From NCBI GenBank assembly GCA_023445445.1, contig JAEXLD010000041.1, positions 1-64,000 on the forward strand: a stretch of 64,000 bases of DNA, given 5' to 3'. Positions within the stretch are counted from its first letter, which is position 1, and each line of letters begins with the position of its first letter. The DNA comes from Bacillota bacterium. Lineage in GTDB: Bacteria > Bacillota > Clostridia > Clostridiales > Clostridiaceae. Of the stretch, positions 25,069 to 33,093 are shown in pieces. Below the pieces are notes generated by a model that was given only the letters and a program-made list of their open reading frames with translations, was not told the DNA's origin and made no database searches. The position numbers and the translations under genes are program-made.

Positions 25069-25419
25069 TCCTTTTGGTTTAAATATCATTGCAGTAAAGA
25101 ATCCAAAAACAATTGCTGATGAAACTCCTGCACTTACTGTTTTTAATAATCCATTAAAAATTCCAATAAAGCCAAACTCTTTAGCTTCGTTTATTGCAGC
25201 TGTTACAAGGGTATTTCCAAAACTACTAATTGGAACAAAGGCACCTGCTCCTGCAAATTTTACTAATGGATCATATAAACCTAGTCCTCCTAAAATTGCA
25301 CCTACAACAACTAATGTACAAGTTGTATGGGCAGGTGTAATTTTTAAAGTATCCATTAGTAATTGACCAATTACACAAATTATCCCACCTATAATAAAGG
25401 CAAAAATAAACTTTTCCAT
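25066..25419 (-). CDS. spoVAE: SpoVAE-type protein (SpoVAEb)
   Basis: 117-residue membrane protein from ATG 25419 (AAGGTG upstream; an in-frame GTG at 25428 is less likely). About three or four membrane segments; typical sequence GGIICVIGQLLMD, TPAHTTCTLVVVGAILGGLG and GAGAFVPISSFGN. SpoVA proteins form the channel that moves dipicolinic acid into the forespore and out at germination. It is last in an operon with spoVAC and spoVAD, 16 bases behind spoVAD. Confidence 0.92.
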   Translation of the reverse strand: MEKFIFAFIIGGIICVIGQLLMDTLKITPAHTTCTLVVVGAILGGLGLYDPLVKFAGAGAFVPISSFGNTLVTAAINEAKEFGFIGIFNGLLKTVSAGVSSAIVFGFFTAMIFKPKG

Positions 25420-25434
25420 ATATATCACACCTTT

Positions 25435-26436
25435 TTACATTTCTATAGATACTGCATGAGCAACACATGGTATGCTTTCTTTTTGTTGAAAAGAAATAGG
25501 AGAGAATAGAGCACCAGTTGCTATAACTAATATTCTTTTTAATTCTCCATTACGCATACGATTTAATAAATGACCATAAGTTACACTTGCTGAACATCCA
25601 CAGCCACTTCCACCAGCAAAACTTGGTTGTTCCTTTTTATAAATTAAAAGTCCACAATCTGTAAATATATCTTTTGGCATATTTATATTATGTTTTTGAA
25701 ATAATGCATTTGCAGTTTCATGACCAACCTTTCCTAAATCACCAGTTGCAATTAAATCATAATATGTAGCGTCTATATTTAAATCTCTAAAATGAGCTTC
25801 AATAGTATCTACAGCAGCAGGTGCCATTGCTGGTCCAACATTATATGGGTCTGAAATCCCCATATCCATAACTCTTCCAATAGTAGCTGATGTTACCTTG
25901 GGACCATTTCCTTTTTCAGAAAGTACTGCAGCACCGGCTCCTGTTACTGTCCATTGAGCCGTAGGAGGCCTTTGGACTCCATAATCAGTAGGATATCTAA
26001 ATTGTTTTTCTGCAGCTGCATTATGGCTACTTGCAGATGTAAGAACGTATTTTGCAGATTTACTATCTATTAATTGAGCAGATAATGCTAAGCCTTCCAT
26101 AGCACTTGAGCAGGCACCAAAGATACCTAAATAAGGGATTCCCAGTGTTCTAGCAGCAAAACTACTAGATATTATTTGATTCATTAAATCTCCACTAAAA
26201 TAGAAATTAATATCTTCTTTTTTTAAATTTGCTTTTTGAATTGCTCTATGACAAGCATGTTCTAATATTGCTTTTTCAGCCTTCTCATAACTATCTTGGC
26301 CTACCCATAAGTCTTCAGTAATTATATCAAAATCCTTTGCCAAAGCACCATTTCCCTCGAAGGGACCACCAACGGCAGCCGAAGCTATAATAGTAGGCTT
26401 TGATTCAAATATCCAAGATTGATGTCCTTTAAGCAT
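25435..26436 (-). CDS. spoVAD: SpoVAD, dipicolinic-acid-binding protein of the SpoVA channel
   Basis: 333 residues with a thiolase-like fold (FGACSSAMEGLALSAQLI; GGSGCGCSASVTYGHLL). SpoVAD is the soluble inner-membrane-surface component that binds dipicolinic acid in spores. The start codon immediately follows the spoVAC stop (TAA ATG), with AGGAGG inside the end of spoVAC. Length fits the family (about 335-340). Confidence 0.93.
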   Translation of the reverse strand: MLKGHQSWIFESKPTIIASAAVGGPFEGNGALAKDFDIITEDLWVGQDSYEKAEKAILEHACHRAIQKANLKKEDINFYFSGDLMNQIISSSFAARTLGIPYLGIFGACSSAMEGLALSAQLIDSKSAKYVLTSASSHNAAAEKQFRYPTDYGVQRPPTAQWTVTGAGAAVLSEKGNGPKVTSATIGRVMDMGISDPYNVGPAMAPAAVDTIEAHFRDLNIDATYYDLIATGDLGKVGHETANALFQKHNINMPKDIFTDCGLLIYKKEQPSFAGGSGCGCSASVTYGHLLNRMRNGELKRILVIATGALFSPISFQQKESIPCVAHAVSIEM

Positions 26437-26916
26437 TTACATACCTCCTAGCCATATAATTATCATTTTAATTGTTGCTACTATAAAGGCAGAAATGACT
26501 CCATATACTACAATAGCTCCTGCAAGTCTAAACATATTACCAGCAACTCCAAGAACTAGTCCTTCACTTTTATGTTCCATTGAAGCAGATGCAATAGAAT
26601 TAGCAAAACCAGTAATAGGTACTGCAGTTCCACACCCTGCCCATTGGCTTATATGGTCAAAAACACCAAATCCAGTTAATAGAGCAGCACAAAATATTAA
26701 TACTACTATGGTAGGAGAAACAGAAGTTTTTTCGTCAAATCCAAAATAATTTATAAATATCCATTGTAGAATTTGACCTATTGTACAAATAGCACCTCCA
26801 GCTAAAAAAGCTCTTATGCAATTTTTAAGTAAAGGCCTTTTAGGTTCTATTCCTTTCACTAATGAATCAAATTCTTGCTGTGTTGTAGTCATTTTTTTCT
26901 TTTTCATATTTGACAT
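26437..26916 (-). CDS. spoVAC: SpoVAC, membrane channel component
   Basis: 159 residues. After a charged N terminus there are four or so membrane segments, including GGAICTIGQILQWIFINYFG and GCGTAVPITGFANSIASASMEHKSEG, classical SpoVAC features. SpoVAC is reported to act as a mechanosensitive channel for DPA release. GAAGGTGA precedes ATG 26916; a second Met four codons later has poorer spacing. It is 11 bases behind the DUF421 gene. Confidence 0.93.
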   Translation of the reverse strand: MSNMKKKKMTTTQQEFDSLVKGIEPKRPLLKNCIRAFLAGGAICTIGQILQWIFINYFGFDEKTSVSPTIVVLIFCAALLTGFGVFDHISQWAGCGTAVPITGFANSIASASMEHKSEGLVLGVAGNMFRLAGAIVVYGVISAFIVATIKMIIIWLGGM

Positions 26917-26927
26917 AGCTTCACCTT

Positions 26928-27788
26928 CTAACGTAATAAATATGGTTCTAATTTCTTTAAGATTTCTTCTAATTTCTTTGCATTATTAGAGTACATATTT
27001 TTAGCTTCTGTGTTATCGGTATCTAATGAATAAGACATAAGATCTGATACTGATTTTTGAATGCTTGCGTAAAGTACTTCTTTAATTTGAGCTTTAGGTA
27101 CTTGTATCATATCATCATAAAGATCTACATATAAATCTCCAGATGAGTCTACTTGGCCTAGAAATACATTTTCCAGAGATACTCCTTGAATCTCTAATTG
27201 AGTATTTAGCCAACCTTGATTTAAGCCAGCGTTAGTAAGACCTTCATTTAAAATATTCCCATCTAAAATTACTGCTTGTGGTTCAGATTTTGCACCTAAT
27301 TTTTTCCCTAAATCATAGGAAGTAACAGGTTTCTTATCTGCTTTTAAGCTTATATTAATATCTCCATTTGATTCCATTAAAGCAAATTCTACATCTGCCA
27401 AATTAAAGGCATTTTTTGAACGCATTTGCTGCAAGAATTCTTGACCTGTAATTCTTTCCTTAGATAAATTATCCTCCATTATCTTACCATTCTTAATTAA
27501 AACTCTTTCTTTCCCATGTAATATGTTATATATAGTTTTACTTTTCATCTCTGCATAATCTAAAGCTAAAGGCATAAAAGCCCATATAGCTAATGCAACT
27601 AATCCAAAATAGAAATTACTTATTATATTTAATGACATTAAAGCAATTATTACAGCAACAACAGAATTTGAAATTAAATCAAAAGTAGTAGACCTAGCTA
27701 TTGTTTTTCTCTTTCTATATTTAGTTATTACTATTGCTACAAAAAATAAAAATATTGATTTAAATAATATTATTAACCAAGTACTCAT
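26928..27788 (-). CDS. DUF421 (YetF-like) membrane protein with C-terminal DUF1657-like domain
   Basis: 286 residues. Three N-terminal membrane spans (about 1-85) lead into the cytoplasmic DUF421 domain (…RVLIKNGKIMEDNLSKERIT…, LMESNGDINISLKADKKPV). The last 45 residues, SIQKSVSDLMSYSLDTDNTEAKNMYSN and onward, look like the stand-alone DUF1657 proteins on either side (DTDN-x-EAK-x-MF/MY pattern), so a DUF1657 domain appears to be fused here. YetF/DUF421 genes accompany mobile spoVA2 clusters in Bacillaceae. Precise function unknown. Confidence 0.85.
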   Translation of the reverse strand: MSTWLIILFKSIFLFFVAIVITKYRKRKTIARSTTFDLISNSVVAVIIALMSLNIISNFYFGLVALAIWAFMPLALDYAEMKSKTIYNILHGKERVLIKNGKIMEDNLSKERITGQEFLQQMRSKNAFNLADVEFALMESNGDINISLKADKKPVTSYDLGKKLGAKSEPQAVILDGNILNEGLTNAGLNQGWLNTQLEIQGVSLENVFLGQVDSSGDLYVDLYDDMIQVPKAQIKEVLYASIQKSVSDLMSYSLDTDNTEAKNMYSNNAKKLEEILKKLEPYLLR

Positions 27789-27801
27789 TACTTCACCTCA
27801 C

Positions 27802-28008
27802 TTAGTTACCCTTGTATTGTGGTTCTTCAAATTCCATAACTCCTATTCTTTTGTCTAATTCTATGTTGATTTTATTTATTTGTTCTAATGCATTACTGTA
27901 TATAGATTTAGCTTCTTTATTTTGTTCTTGAACATAATACATTCTCAAAGTAGCTTCCGCACCTTTTAAAGTAGCTAAGGTTTGTTTTACTTTTGAAATA
28001 GCACTCAT
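27802..28008 (-). CDS. DUF1657 protein (spore-associated)
   Basis: 68-residue helical protein, MSAISKVKQTLATLKGAEATLRMYY start, QNKEAKSIYSNALEQI core and EEPQY near the end. DUF1657 proteins are typically expressed in the forespore with SpoVA2-type genes. It is the first gene of the operon DUF1657-DUF421-spoVAC-spoVAD-spoVAE, with AAGGAGA upstream. Confidence 0.88.
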   Translation of the reverse strand: MSAISKVKQTLATLKGAEATLRMYYVQEQNKEAKSIYSNALEQINKINIELDKRIGVMEFEEPQYKGN

Positions 28009-28201
28009 ATTAAAGTCTCCTTTATTATTGAAATCTTTATAGCATTACTTTAACCTTTATATAGTATTTTAATTCATTACTTTACAAAAATTATTATTTA
28101 GATATATAGAGGGAAAAATTTCATCTTGTGAATAAAGAATATTTACATTAGTTATAACTAACAATATATTAGAAAAATAAAATTATATAGGAGGATTTAT
28201 T

Positions 28202-28405
28202 ATGCCAACAGGAACTAAACTTGAAACAGCCTTAGCTAGTGCAAAAGGATTAGCAGCTGATATGAAGACATTTTCTTTAGACACTGACAATCAAGAAGCA
28301 AAACAAATGTTTAATCAACTTGCAAGTACCATGGATAGCGTAGAACAATCACTTCAATCCAGATTGGATTTTGTAAAAGAGCAAGAACCTCAATATAATA
28401 AATAA
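28202..28405 (+). CDS. DUF1657 protein (divergent copy)
   Basis: 67 residues, divergent from the spoVA operon by 193 bases, with a good AGGAGG site. Core LDTDNQEAKQMFNQLASTM and C-terminal QEPQYN are near-identical in pattern to the protein at 27802 and to the tail of the DUF421 protein. Likely a forespore protein of unknown role. The TGAATA at 28129 could be a sigma-G -35 but the -10 is unconvincing. Confidence 0.88.
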   Translation: MPTGTKLETALASAKGLAADMKTFSLDTDNQEAKQMFNQLASTMDSVEQSLQSRLDFVKEQEPQYNK

Positions 28406-28406
28406 T

Positions 28407-28451
28407 AAAAGATACTATATAGGTTGAAATAACCTATATAGTATCTTTTAT
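28407..28451. terminator. Bidirectional terminator
   Basis: AAAAGATACTATATAGGTT (28407-28425) pairs perfectly with 28431-28449 and sits between the converging DUF1657 and hisS genes. Confidence 0.88.
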
Positions 28452-28486
28452 TAATAGAATATTACTAAACAATAATTTTCTGACAA

Positions 28487-29785
28487 TTAATTTATATTAT
28501 TTAAATCCATGATTTCTTGATTTCCACTATTCATATCTTTTATATTAATTAACCCCTTATTTTCTTCCTCTTCTCCTAAAAGAATAACATATGGGATATT
28601 AAGCTTATTTGCATAACTTATTTTTTTCTTAAGTTTATCTTCTTCAAAATAAATTTCAACTGTTTTATCTAAAGAGGAGAGTTTGTTATAAACTTTGTAA
28701 CAATATTTATAAGTATCACCAATTGGAATTATTAAATATTCAACATTTGATGGTAATTTATATTTATCTATAAAGCCTATTTCTTTTAATACAAAGAATA
28801 ACCTGGTTAATCCTATAGAAATTCCAACTCCCGGTAAAATATTAGTTGTATAGTTTTCTGCTAAGTTATCATATCTTCCTCCTGAACAAATAGATCCATA
28901 TCCTTCATTATCTATTAAGAAAGTTTCAAATACAGTTCCTGTGTAATAATCTAAGCCTCTTATTATTTTTAAATTTATTTCATACTCAGTAGTTTGCACT
29001 CCTAAGAAATCTAATGTTGTTATAACTTCTTTTAATTCTTCTATACCTAGATTAAATTTACTATTATCTATTTTCATAGATAATAAAGATGATAGAACTT
29101 CTTCCTTAGATCCACATATATTTATTAAATTGCTTATAATTTTTGCTGTATCTTTATTAACTATTTGCTCTAATTCATCTTCAAAGACTTCCTTTCCTAT
29201 CTTGTCAAATTTATCTATTAGAATCATAACTTCATTTATATTTTCAATTTTTAAATATTCTAATAGGCCTGACAGAATCTTTCTATTGCTGATTTGAAAT
29301 TTATATTTACTTAAACCTATAGATTTAAAGGCTTTTGAAGCTAAGCTTATTACAAAGGCATCATTTTTAATACTTAGTTTATCTTTACCAATTATGTCTA
29401 CATCACATTGATAGAATTCTCTATATCTGCCTTTTTGATTTCTTTCACCTCTATATACTTTTCCAATTTGGTATCTCTTAAATGGAAATGTTAATTCATT
29501 AAAGTATTGAGCAGTATATCTAGCAAATGGAACTGTTAAATCAAATCTTAAGGATAAATTTTTACTGCCTTTATTAAAAGAATATACTTGTTTTTCTGTT
29601 TCTCCAGCAGTCTTAGCTAATAACACTTCTGATTTTTCAATTATAGGAGTATCAATTGGCAAACATCCGTTATCCTCATAAACTTTAGTTATTTTTTCAA
29701 TAATATCATTAAAAATTCTTTGTTCTATAGGTAGTAGCTCCATAAAACCTGGTAATATACTTGGTTTAATTACAGTATTTTTCAT
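28487..29785 (-). CDS. hisS: Histidyl-tRNA synthetase (HisRS or HisZ-like length but catalytic)
   Basis: 432 residues, a class II synthetase. Motif 2 (…FKRYQIGKVYRGERNQKGRYREFYQCDVDIIG), the histidine A motif GLDYYTGTVFE and SICSGGRYDNL, and motif 3 (GVGISIGLTRL) are all present. A C-terminal anticodon-binding domain of about 90 residues (EYLIIPIGDTYKYC…IPYVILLGEEE) is also present, so it is a true HisRS rather than the HisZ regulator. Length is usual. The gene is preceded by a leader with a histidine-codon peptide and a terminator (29821-29981). GGAGAG precedes ATG. Confidence 0.93.
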   Translation of the reverse strand: MKNTVIKPSILPGFMELLPIEQRIFNDIIEKITKVYEDNGCLPIDTPIIEKSEVLLAKTAGETEKQVYSFNKGSKNLSLRFDLTVPFARYTAQYFNELTFPFKRYQIGKVYRGERNQKGRYREFYQCDVDIIGKDKLSIKNDAFVISLASKAFKSIGLSKYKFQISNRKILSGLLEYLKIENINEVMILIDKFDKIGKEVFEDELEQIVNKDTAKIISNLINICGSKEEVLSSLLSMKIDNSKFNLGIEELKEVITTLDFLGVQTTEYEINLKIIRGLDYYTGTVFETFLIDNEGYGSICSGGRYDNLAENYTTNILPGVGISIGLTRLFFVLKEIGFIDKYKLPSNVEYLIIPIGDTYKYCYKVYNKLSSLDKTVEIYFEEDKLKKKISYANKLNIPYVILLGEEEENKGLINIKDMNSGNQEIMDLNNIN

Positions 29786-29815
29786 ATTTATCTCTCCTTA
29801 AAAATAAATTCGTAT

Positions 29816-29852
29816 ACAAAAAAGCCCTGTAGGCTAATTCTACAGGGCTTAA
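29816..29852 (-). terminator. hisS leader terminator (attenuator)
   Basis: On the minus strand AAGCCCTGTAG and CTACAGGGCTT (29821-29850) form an 11-bp GC-containing stem followed by six T, just 30 bases before hisS. GTAGGCT (minus strand, 29893-29899) can pair with AGCCTAC in its 3' arm, which would be the antiterminator. Confidence 0.85.
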
Positions 29853-29936
29853 AATATGATTGTACTAATAATCATTATAGCCTAGAGAAACAAGCCTACT
29901 GGAAATAGACTCGCATCTTTTATAGATGAAGTCTCT

Positions 29937-29981
29937 CTAGCTATGATGGTGTAAGTAACTTAATAACATTAGTACTTTCAT
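29937..29981 (-). CDS. his leader peptide with three consecutive His codons
   Basis: A 14-codon ORF, MKVLMLLSYLHHHS, with a perfect AGGAGG site 7 bases upstream and its own promoter (TTGAAT-17-TATTAT, 30010-30038). The CAC CAT CAT run lies just before the stop. The segment CTAGAGAGAC overlapping the stop can pair over 10 bases with GTTTCTCTAG downstream. Ribosome stalling at the His codons when His-tRNA is scarce would free the downstream strand and allow antitermination of hisS. Layout equals the enteric his leader principle; there is no T-box sequence (TGGNACCGCG) here. Confidence 0.75.
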   Translation of the reverse strand: MKVLMLLSYLHHHS

Positions 29982-30009
29982 AATATTTCCTCCTAAATTT
30001 ATTATTACT

Positions 30010-30038
30010 ATAATAAACTAAAGATTAAATAAATTCAA
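30010..30038 (-). promoter_or_regulatory. Promoter of the his leader-hisS unit
   Basis: On the minus strand TTGAAT (30033-30038 on plus as ATTCAA), a 17-base spacer and TATTAT (30010-30015). It would start the RNA about 25-30 bases before the leader peptide ATG. Confidence 0.55.
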
Positions 30039-30141
30039 TAATAAGAATGTAATTTGTATAAAAATAATATTAATTATTTATATATATATCTAAAATATGG
30101 TATATTTATAGTAAGTTAAACTTGTTATAGGAGGAAAAGAA

Positions 30142-31647
30142 ATGAAATTAAAAGAAAAAATAGATGAATTAAAAGATTATTTAGGCCAATATGAAAGATT
30201 GCAACAGGCTATTGGCATAATTTATTGGGATATGAGAACTAACATTCCAAGTAAAGCTGGTGAATCAAGAGGTAAGGTTTTAGAGTATCTATCTAGCGAA
30301 GCTTTTAAAATGATAACAAGTCCAAAAGTAGGAGAGTTTATTAATGACTTAACTCCTTATAAGGATGAAATGAATAAAGTAGAACAAAGAATTCTTCAAG
30401 AACTAGAAAAGAATTATAATGAAACCAAGAAAATTCCACAAGATAGATATGTAGAATATGTAGGTCTTTGTAGTAATTCAGAGCTAGCTTGGGAAAAGGC
30501 TAAAGATGCTAGTGATTTTGAAATATTTAAACCTTACTTAGAAAAAGTAGTTGAGTTCCAAAAGGAATTTATTAATTACTGGGGTTATAAAAATGATAAA
30601 TATGATACTTTACTAGATAAATATGAATTAGGTCTTACTACAGAAAAGCTAGATAAGATTTTTTCTGAGCTAAGAGATGGTATAATTGAGGTATTAAATA
30701 AGATTAAAGGAAGTAAGAAGAAATTAAACCGTGATTTCTTATATGGCCATTTTAATGAAGGTAAGCAAAAAGAACTATCACTATTTATATTAAATAAAAT
30801 AGGATTTGATATGGAAGCAGGTAGATTAGATGTAAGTGTTCATCCATTTACCACTAACTTTGGTAATAAGGATGTTAGATTAACTACTAATTATCATGAA
30901 GATGAGTTTACATCAGCTTTATTTAGCACAATACATGAGGGCGGTCACGGAATTTACGAACAAAATATTAGTGATGATTTAGAATCAACAGGATTACAAC
31001 AAGGTGCATCTATGGCAATTCATGAATCTCAATCAAGATTCTATGAAAACATATTAGGAAGAAGTAGAGAATTCTGCTCATATCTTTTACCTGTAGCTAA
31101 AGAGTATTTTTCTGACTTTAAAGATGTTACTTTAGATGAATTTTATGAAGCTATGAATTATGTTGAAACATCATTAATAAGAACAGAAGCAGATGAGTTA
31201 ACTTATGGACTTCATATTATAATTAGATATGAAATTGAAAAAGATTTAATTAATGGTAGAATAACTGTAAATGAACTTAAAGATACATGGAATAAAAAAT
31301 ATAAAGAATATTTAGGAGTAGAGCCTAAAAATGATGCTGAAGGTATACTTCAAGATATGCATTGGTCAGATGGATCCTTTGGATATTTCCCAAGTTATGC
31401 TTTAGGAAATTTATATGGTGCACAAATGTTTAATACACTTTTAAAGGAAAATCCAAATGCAATGGAAGAAGTTAAGAATGGTAATCTATCTAATATTACT
31501 AAGTGGTTAAATGAAAAGGTACATGTTCATGGTGCTATTTATACTCCAGAAGAACTTATAATGAGAATTACTGGTGAAGAACTTAATGCTAAATACTTTA
31601 TAGATTATTTAAAAAATAAATACTATAATCTTTACGATGTAGAGTAA
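30142..31647 (+). CDS. M32 family metallocarboxypeptidase
   Basis: 501-residue zinc (or cobalt) carboxypeptidase of the thermostable carboxypeptidase 1 type, which removes C-terminal amino acids from peptides in the cytoplasm. The metal motif HEGGH (His265, His269) and the third ligand helix HESQSRFYEN are intact. The M32 motifs DMRT (here YWDMRTNIPSKAG) and …TEADELTYGLHIIIRYE and …GSFGYFPSYALGNLYGAQ are also clear. Length is typical. AGGAGG precedes ATG; a good terminator follows. Monocistronic. Confidence 0.95.
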   Translation: MKLKEKIDELKDYLGQYERLQQAIGIIYWDMRTNIPSKAGESRGKVLEYLSSEAFKMITSPKVGEFINDLTPYKDEMNKVEQRILQELEKNYNETKKIPQDRYVEYVGLCSNSELAWEKAKDASDFEIFKPYLEKVVEFQKEFINYWGYKNDKYDTLLDKYELGLTTEKLDKIFSELRDGIIEVLNKIKGSKKKLNRDFLYGHFNEGKQKELSLFILNKIGFDMEAGRLDVSVHPFTTNFGNKDVRLTTNYHEDEFTSALFSTIHEGGHGIYEQNISDDLESTGLQQGASMAIHESQSRFYENILGRSREFCSYLLPVAKEYFSDFKDVTLDEFYEAMNYVETSLIRTEADELTYGLHIIIRYEIEKDLINGRITVNELKDTWNKKYKEYLGVEPKNDAEGILQDMHWSDGSFGYFPSYALGNLYGAQMFNTLLKENPNAMEEVKNGNLSNITKWLNEKVHVHGAIYTPEELIMRITGEELNAKYFIDYLKNKYYNLYDVE

Positions 31648-31654
31648 AATTTCT

Positions 31655-31697
31655 GATGCTGTAATAAGAGGATTCCTTCTAATTACAGCATCTTTTT
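31655..31697 (+). terminator. Terminator of the M32 peptidase gene
   Basis: GATGCTGTAAT (31655-31665) pairs with ATTACAGCATC (31682-31692), followed by TTTTT. Confidence 0.88.
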
Positions 31698-31767
31698 ATA
31701 TTAAATAGTAATACTAATGATAAAAATGTTATAATACTTACAAAGAAGTTATTTATGGAGTATCTAA

Positions 31768-32115
31768 ATGGGAAAGTTTAAAGAAATGTATATTAATTAT
31801 TTGAATTTAGACAAAGAAAAAAGGGAACTTATAAAGGAATATTCTAAGGAATATATTTATGATAAAAGTAACCAAAGACTACTATTATCTCAATATATTT
31901 TGATGTCTAAAAGTTATATATACGAAATTAAAGCTATTGAAGGAACAGCTCATCTTTGGACATGGAGTGATTTTAAAGATGAATCTAAAGGTAAAATTTT
32001 AAGTTATAAAACTGAAGGAAATATTATTATTAGTGAATTAATGGAGTTTCAGGAAGAACTCGATATGGAATTGTTAAATAAATATGGTCTTGAAATAGTT
32101 TATAGAATGAATTAA
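31768..32115 (+). CDS. Hypothetical protein
   Basis: 115 residues, charged, with a Trp-rich LWTWSDFKDESKGK segment in the middle. No domain recognised. It ends 18 bases before the nitroreductase gene and may be co-transcribed with it. The ribosome binding site TGGAG is acceptable. Confidence 0.55.
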   Translation: MGKFKEMYINYLNLDKEKRELIKEYSKEYIYDKSNQRLLLSQYILMSKSYIYEIKAIEGTAHLWTWSDFKDESKGKILSYKTEGNIIISELMEFQEELDMELLNKYGLEIVYRMN

Positions 32116-32133
32116 TAATTTTGGGGATTAAAA

Positions 32134-32913
32134 ATGAATGAAACAATAAGTACAATTTTAAAAAGGGGATCATTAAGAAAATATGATGAAAAGGATATAT
32201 CTAAGGAAGACTTAGATTTAATTTTAAAATCTGCTATGAGAGCACCAACTGCTGGAAATATGATGTGTTATTCAGTAATTGTTATTAAAAATAAAGAAAC
32301 TATAGAAAAGCTTTCAGTAAGCTGTGATAATCAACCTTTTATAGAAACTGCTTCTGTATTATTAGTATTTTTAGCGGATTTTAATAAGTGGTATAAATAT
32401 TATGAAAGCAATGATACAAAGGCATTTATGAGTAAAAAAGGTGAGAGCTTTGAGGGTCCAACAGAAGCAAACTTAATTTTAGCAACTCAAGATGCAATAA
32501 TTGCAGCAGAAAATGCTGTAATAGCAGCTGAAAGCTTAGGAATTGGGTCTTGTTATATTGGTGATATAATGGAAAACTTTGAATATCATAAAGAGTTATT
32601 AAATTTACCAAAGTATGTTTACCCAGTGACCATGCTTACATTAGGATATTATCCAGAAGGTTATAGTATTCCTTTAAGAGATAGATTTAGCCATGAATAT
32701 ATTGTTTTTGAAGAAAAATATAATGAATTATCTAAAGAAGATATACAGGAAATGTTTAAGGATAGAGATAAATTATTTGTTTCTGAAAATAAGTATAAGG
32801 CTGAAAATTATGCTCAATATCACTATAATATGAAGGTGAAATCAGAGTTTTCTAAGGAAATGACAAGATCTATAAAGTTAGTTCTAGATGAGTGGAGTGG
32901 AAATAAGATTTAA
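32134..32913 (+). CDS. FMN-dependent nitroreductase family protein
   Basis: 259 residues, NfrA/FRP-like. The FMN-binding start RGSLRKYDEKDISKEDLDLILKSAMRAPTAGN (Arg-Ser and the AP(S/T)AGN loop), the IAAESLGIGSCYIGD segment and the C-terminal TLGYYPEGYSIPLRDRFSHE are typical. Enzymes of this family use NAD(P)H to reduce nitro compounds, quinones or flavins. The partner substrate is unknown. Followed by a terminator at 32924. Confidence 0.87.
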   Translation: MNETISTILKRGSLRKYDEKDISKEDLDLILKSAMRAPTAGNMMCYSVIVIKNKETIEKLSVSCDNQPFIETASVLLVFLADFNKWYKYYESNDTKAFMSKKGESFEGPTEANLILATQDAIIAAENAVIAAESLGIGSCYIGDIMENFEYHKELLNLPKYVYPVTMLTLGYYPEGYSIPLRDRFSHEYIVFEEKYNELSKEDIQEMFKDRDKLFVSENKYKAENYAQYHYNMKVKSEFSKEMTRSIKLVLDEWSGNKI

Positions 32914-32923
32914 GTAATTCATT

Positions 32924-32968
32924 AATTGTAGCCTAAAGTTTATTATTTTAAATTTTAGGCTACAATTA
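32924..32968 (+). terminator. Terminator of the nitroreductase gene
   Basis: AATTGTAGCCTAAA (32924-32937) pairs perfectly with 32954-32967. Confidence 0.75.
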
Positions 32969-33093
32969 TTTACTGGGAAATATTGTAAAAAACTGCTATT
33001 ATAATATAGAAAATTACCTAGGTCTTAAATAGCTCAATTATATTGAATCATATCCAAATACCTTCTATTATTTGTTATATGGAGGGATGTATT

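Noticed and set aside
28081..28200. Sigma-G promoters for the divergent DUF1657 genes
   Set aside because: TGAATA at 28129 is a fair -35 but no convincing CATNNTA -10 occurs at 15-18 bases on either strand, so no site is annotated.
29816..29990. T-box leader for hisS
   Set aside because: There is no TGGNACCGCG sequence or stem I consensus on the minus strand; the His-codon peptide and terminator explain the region better.
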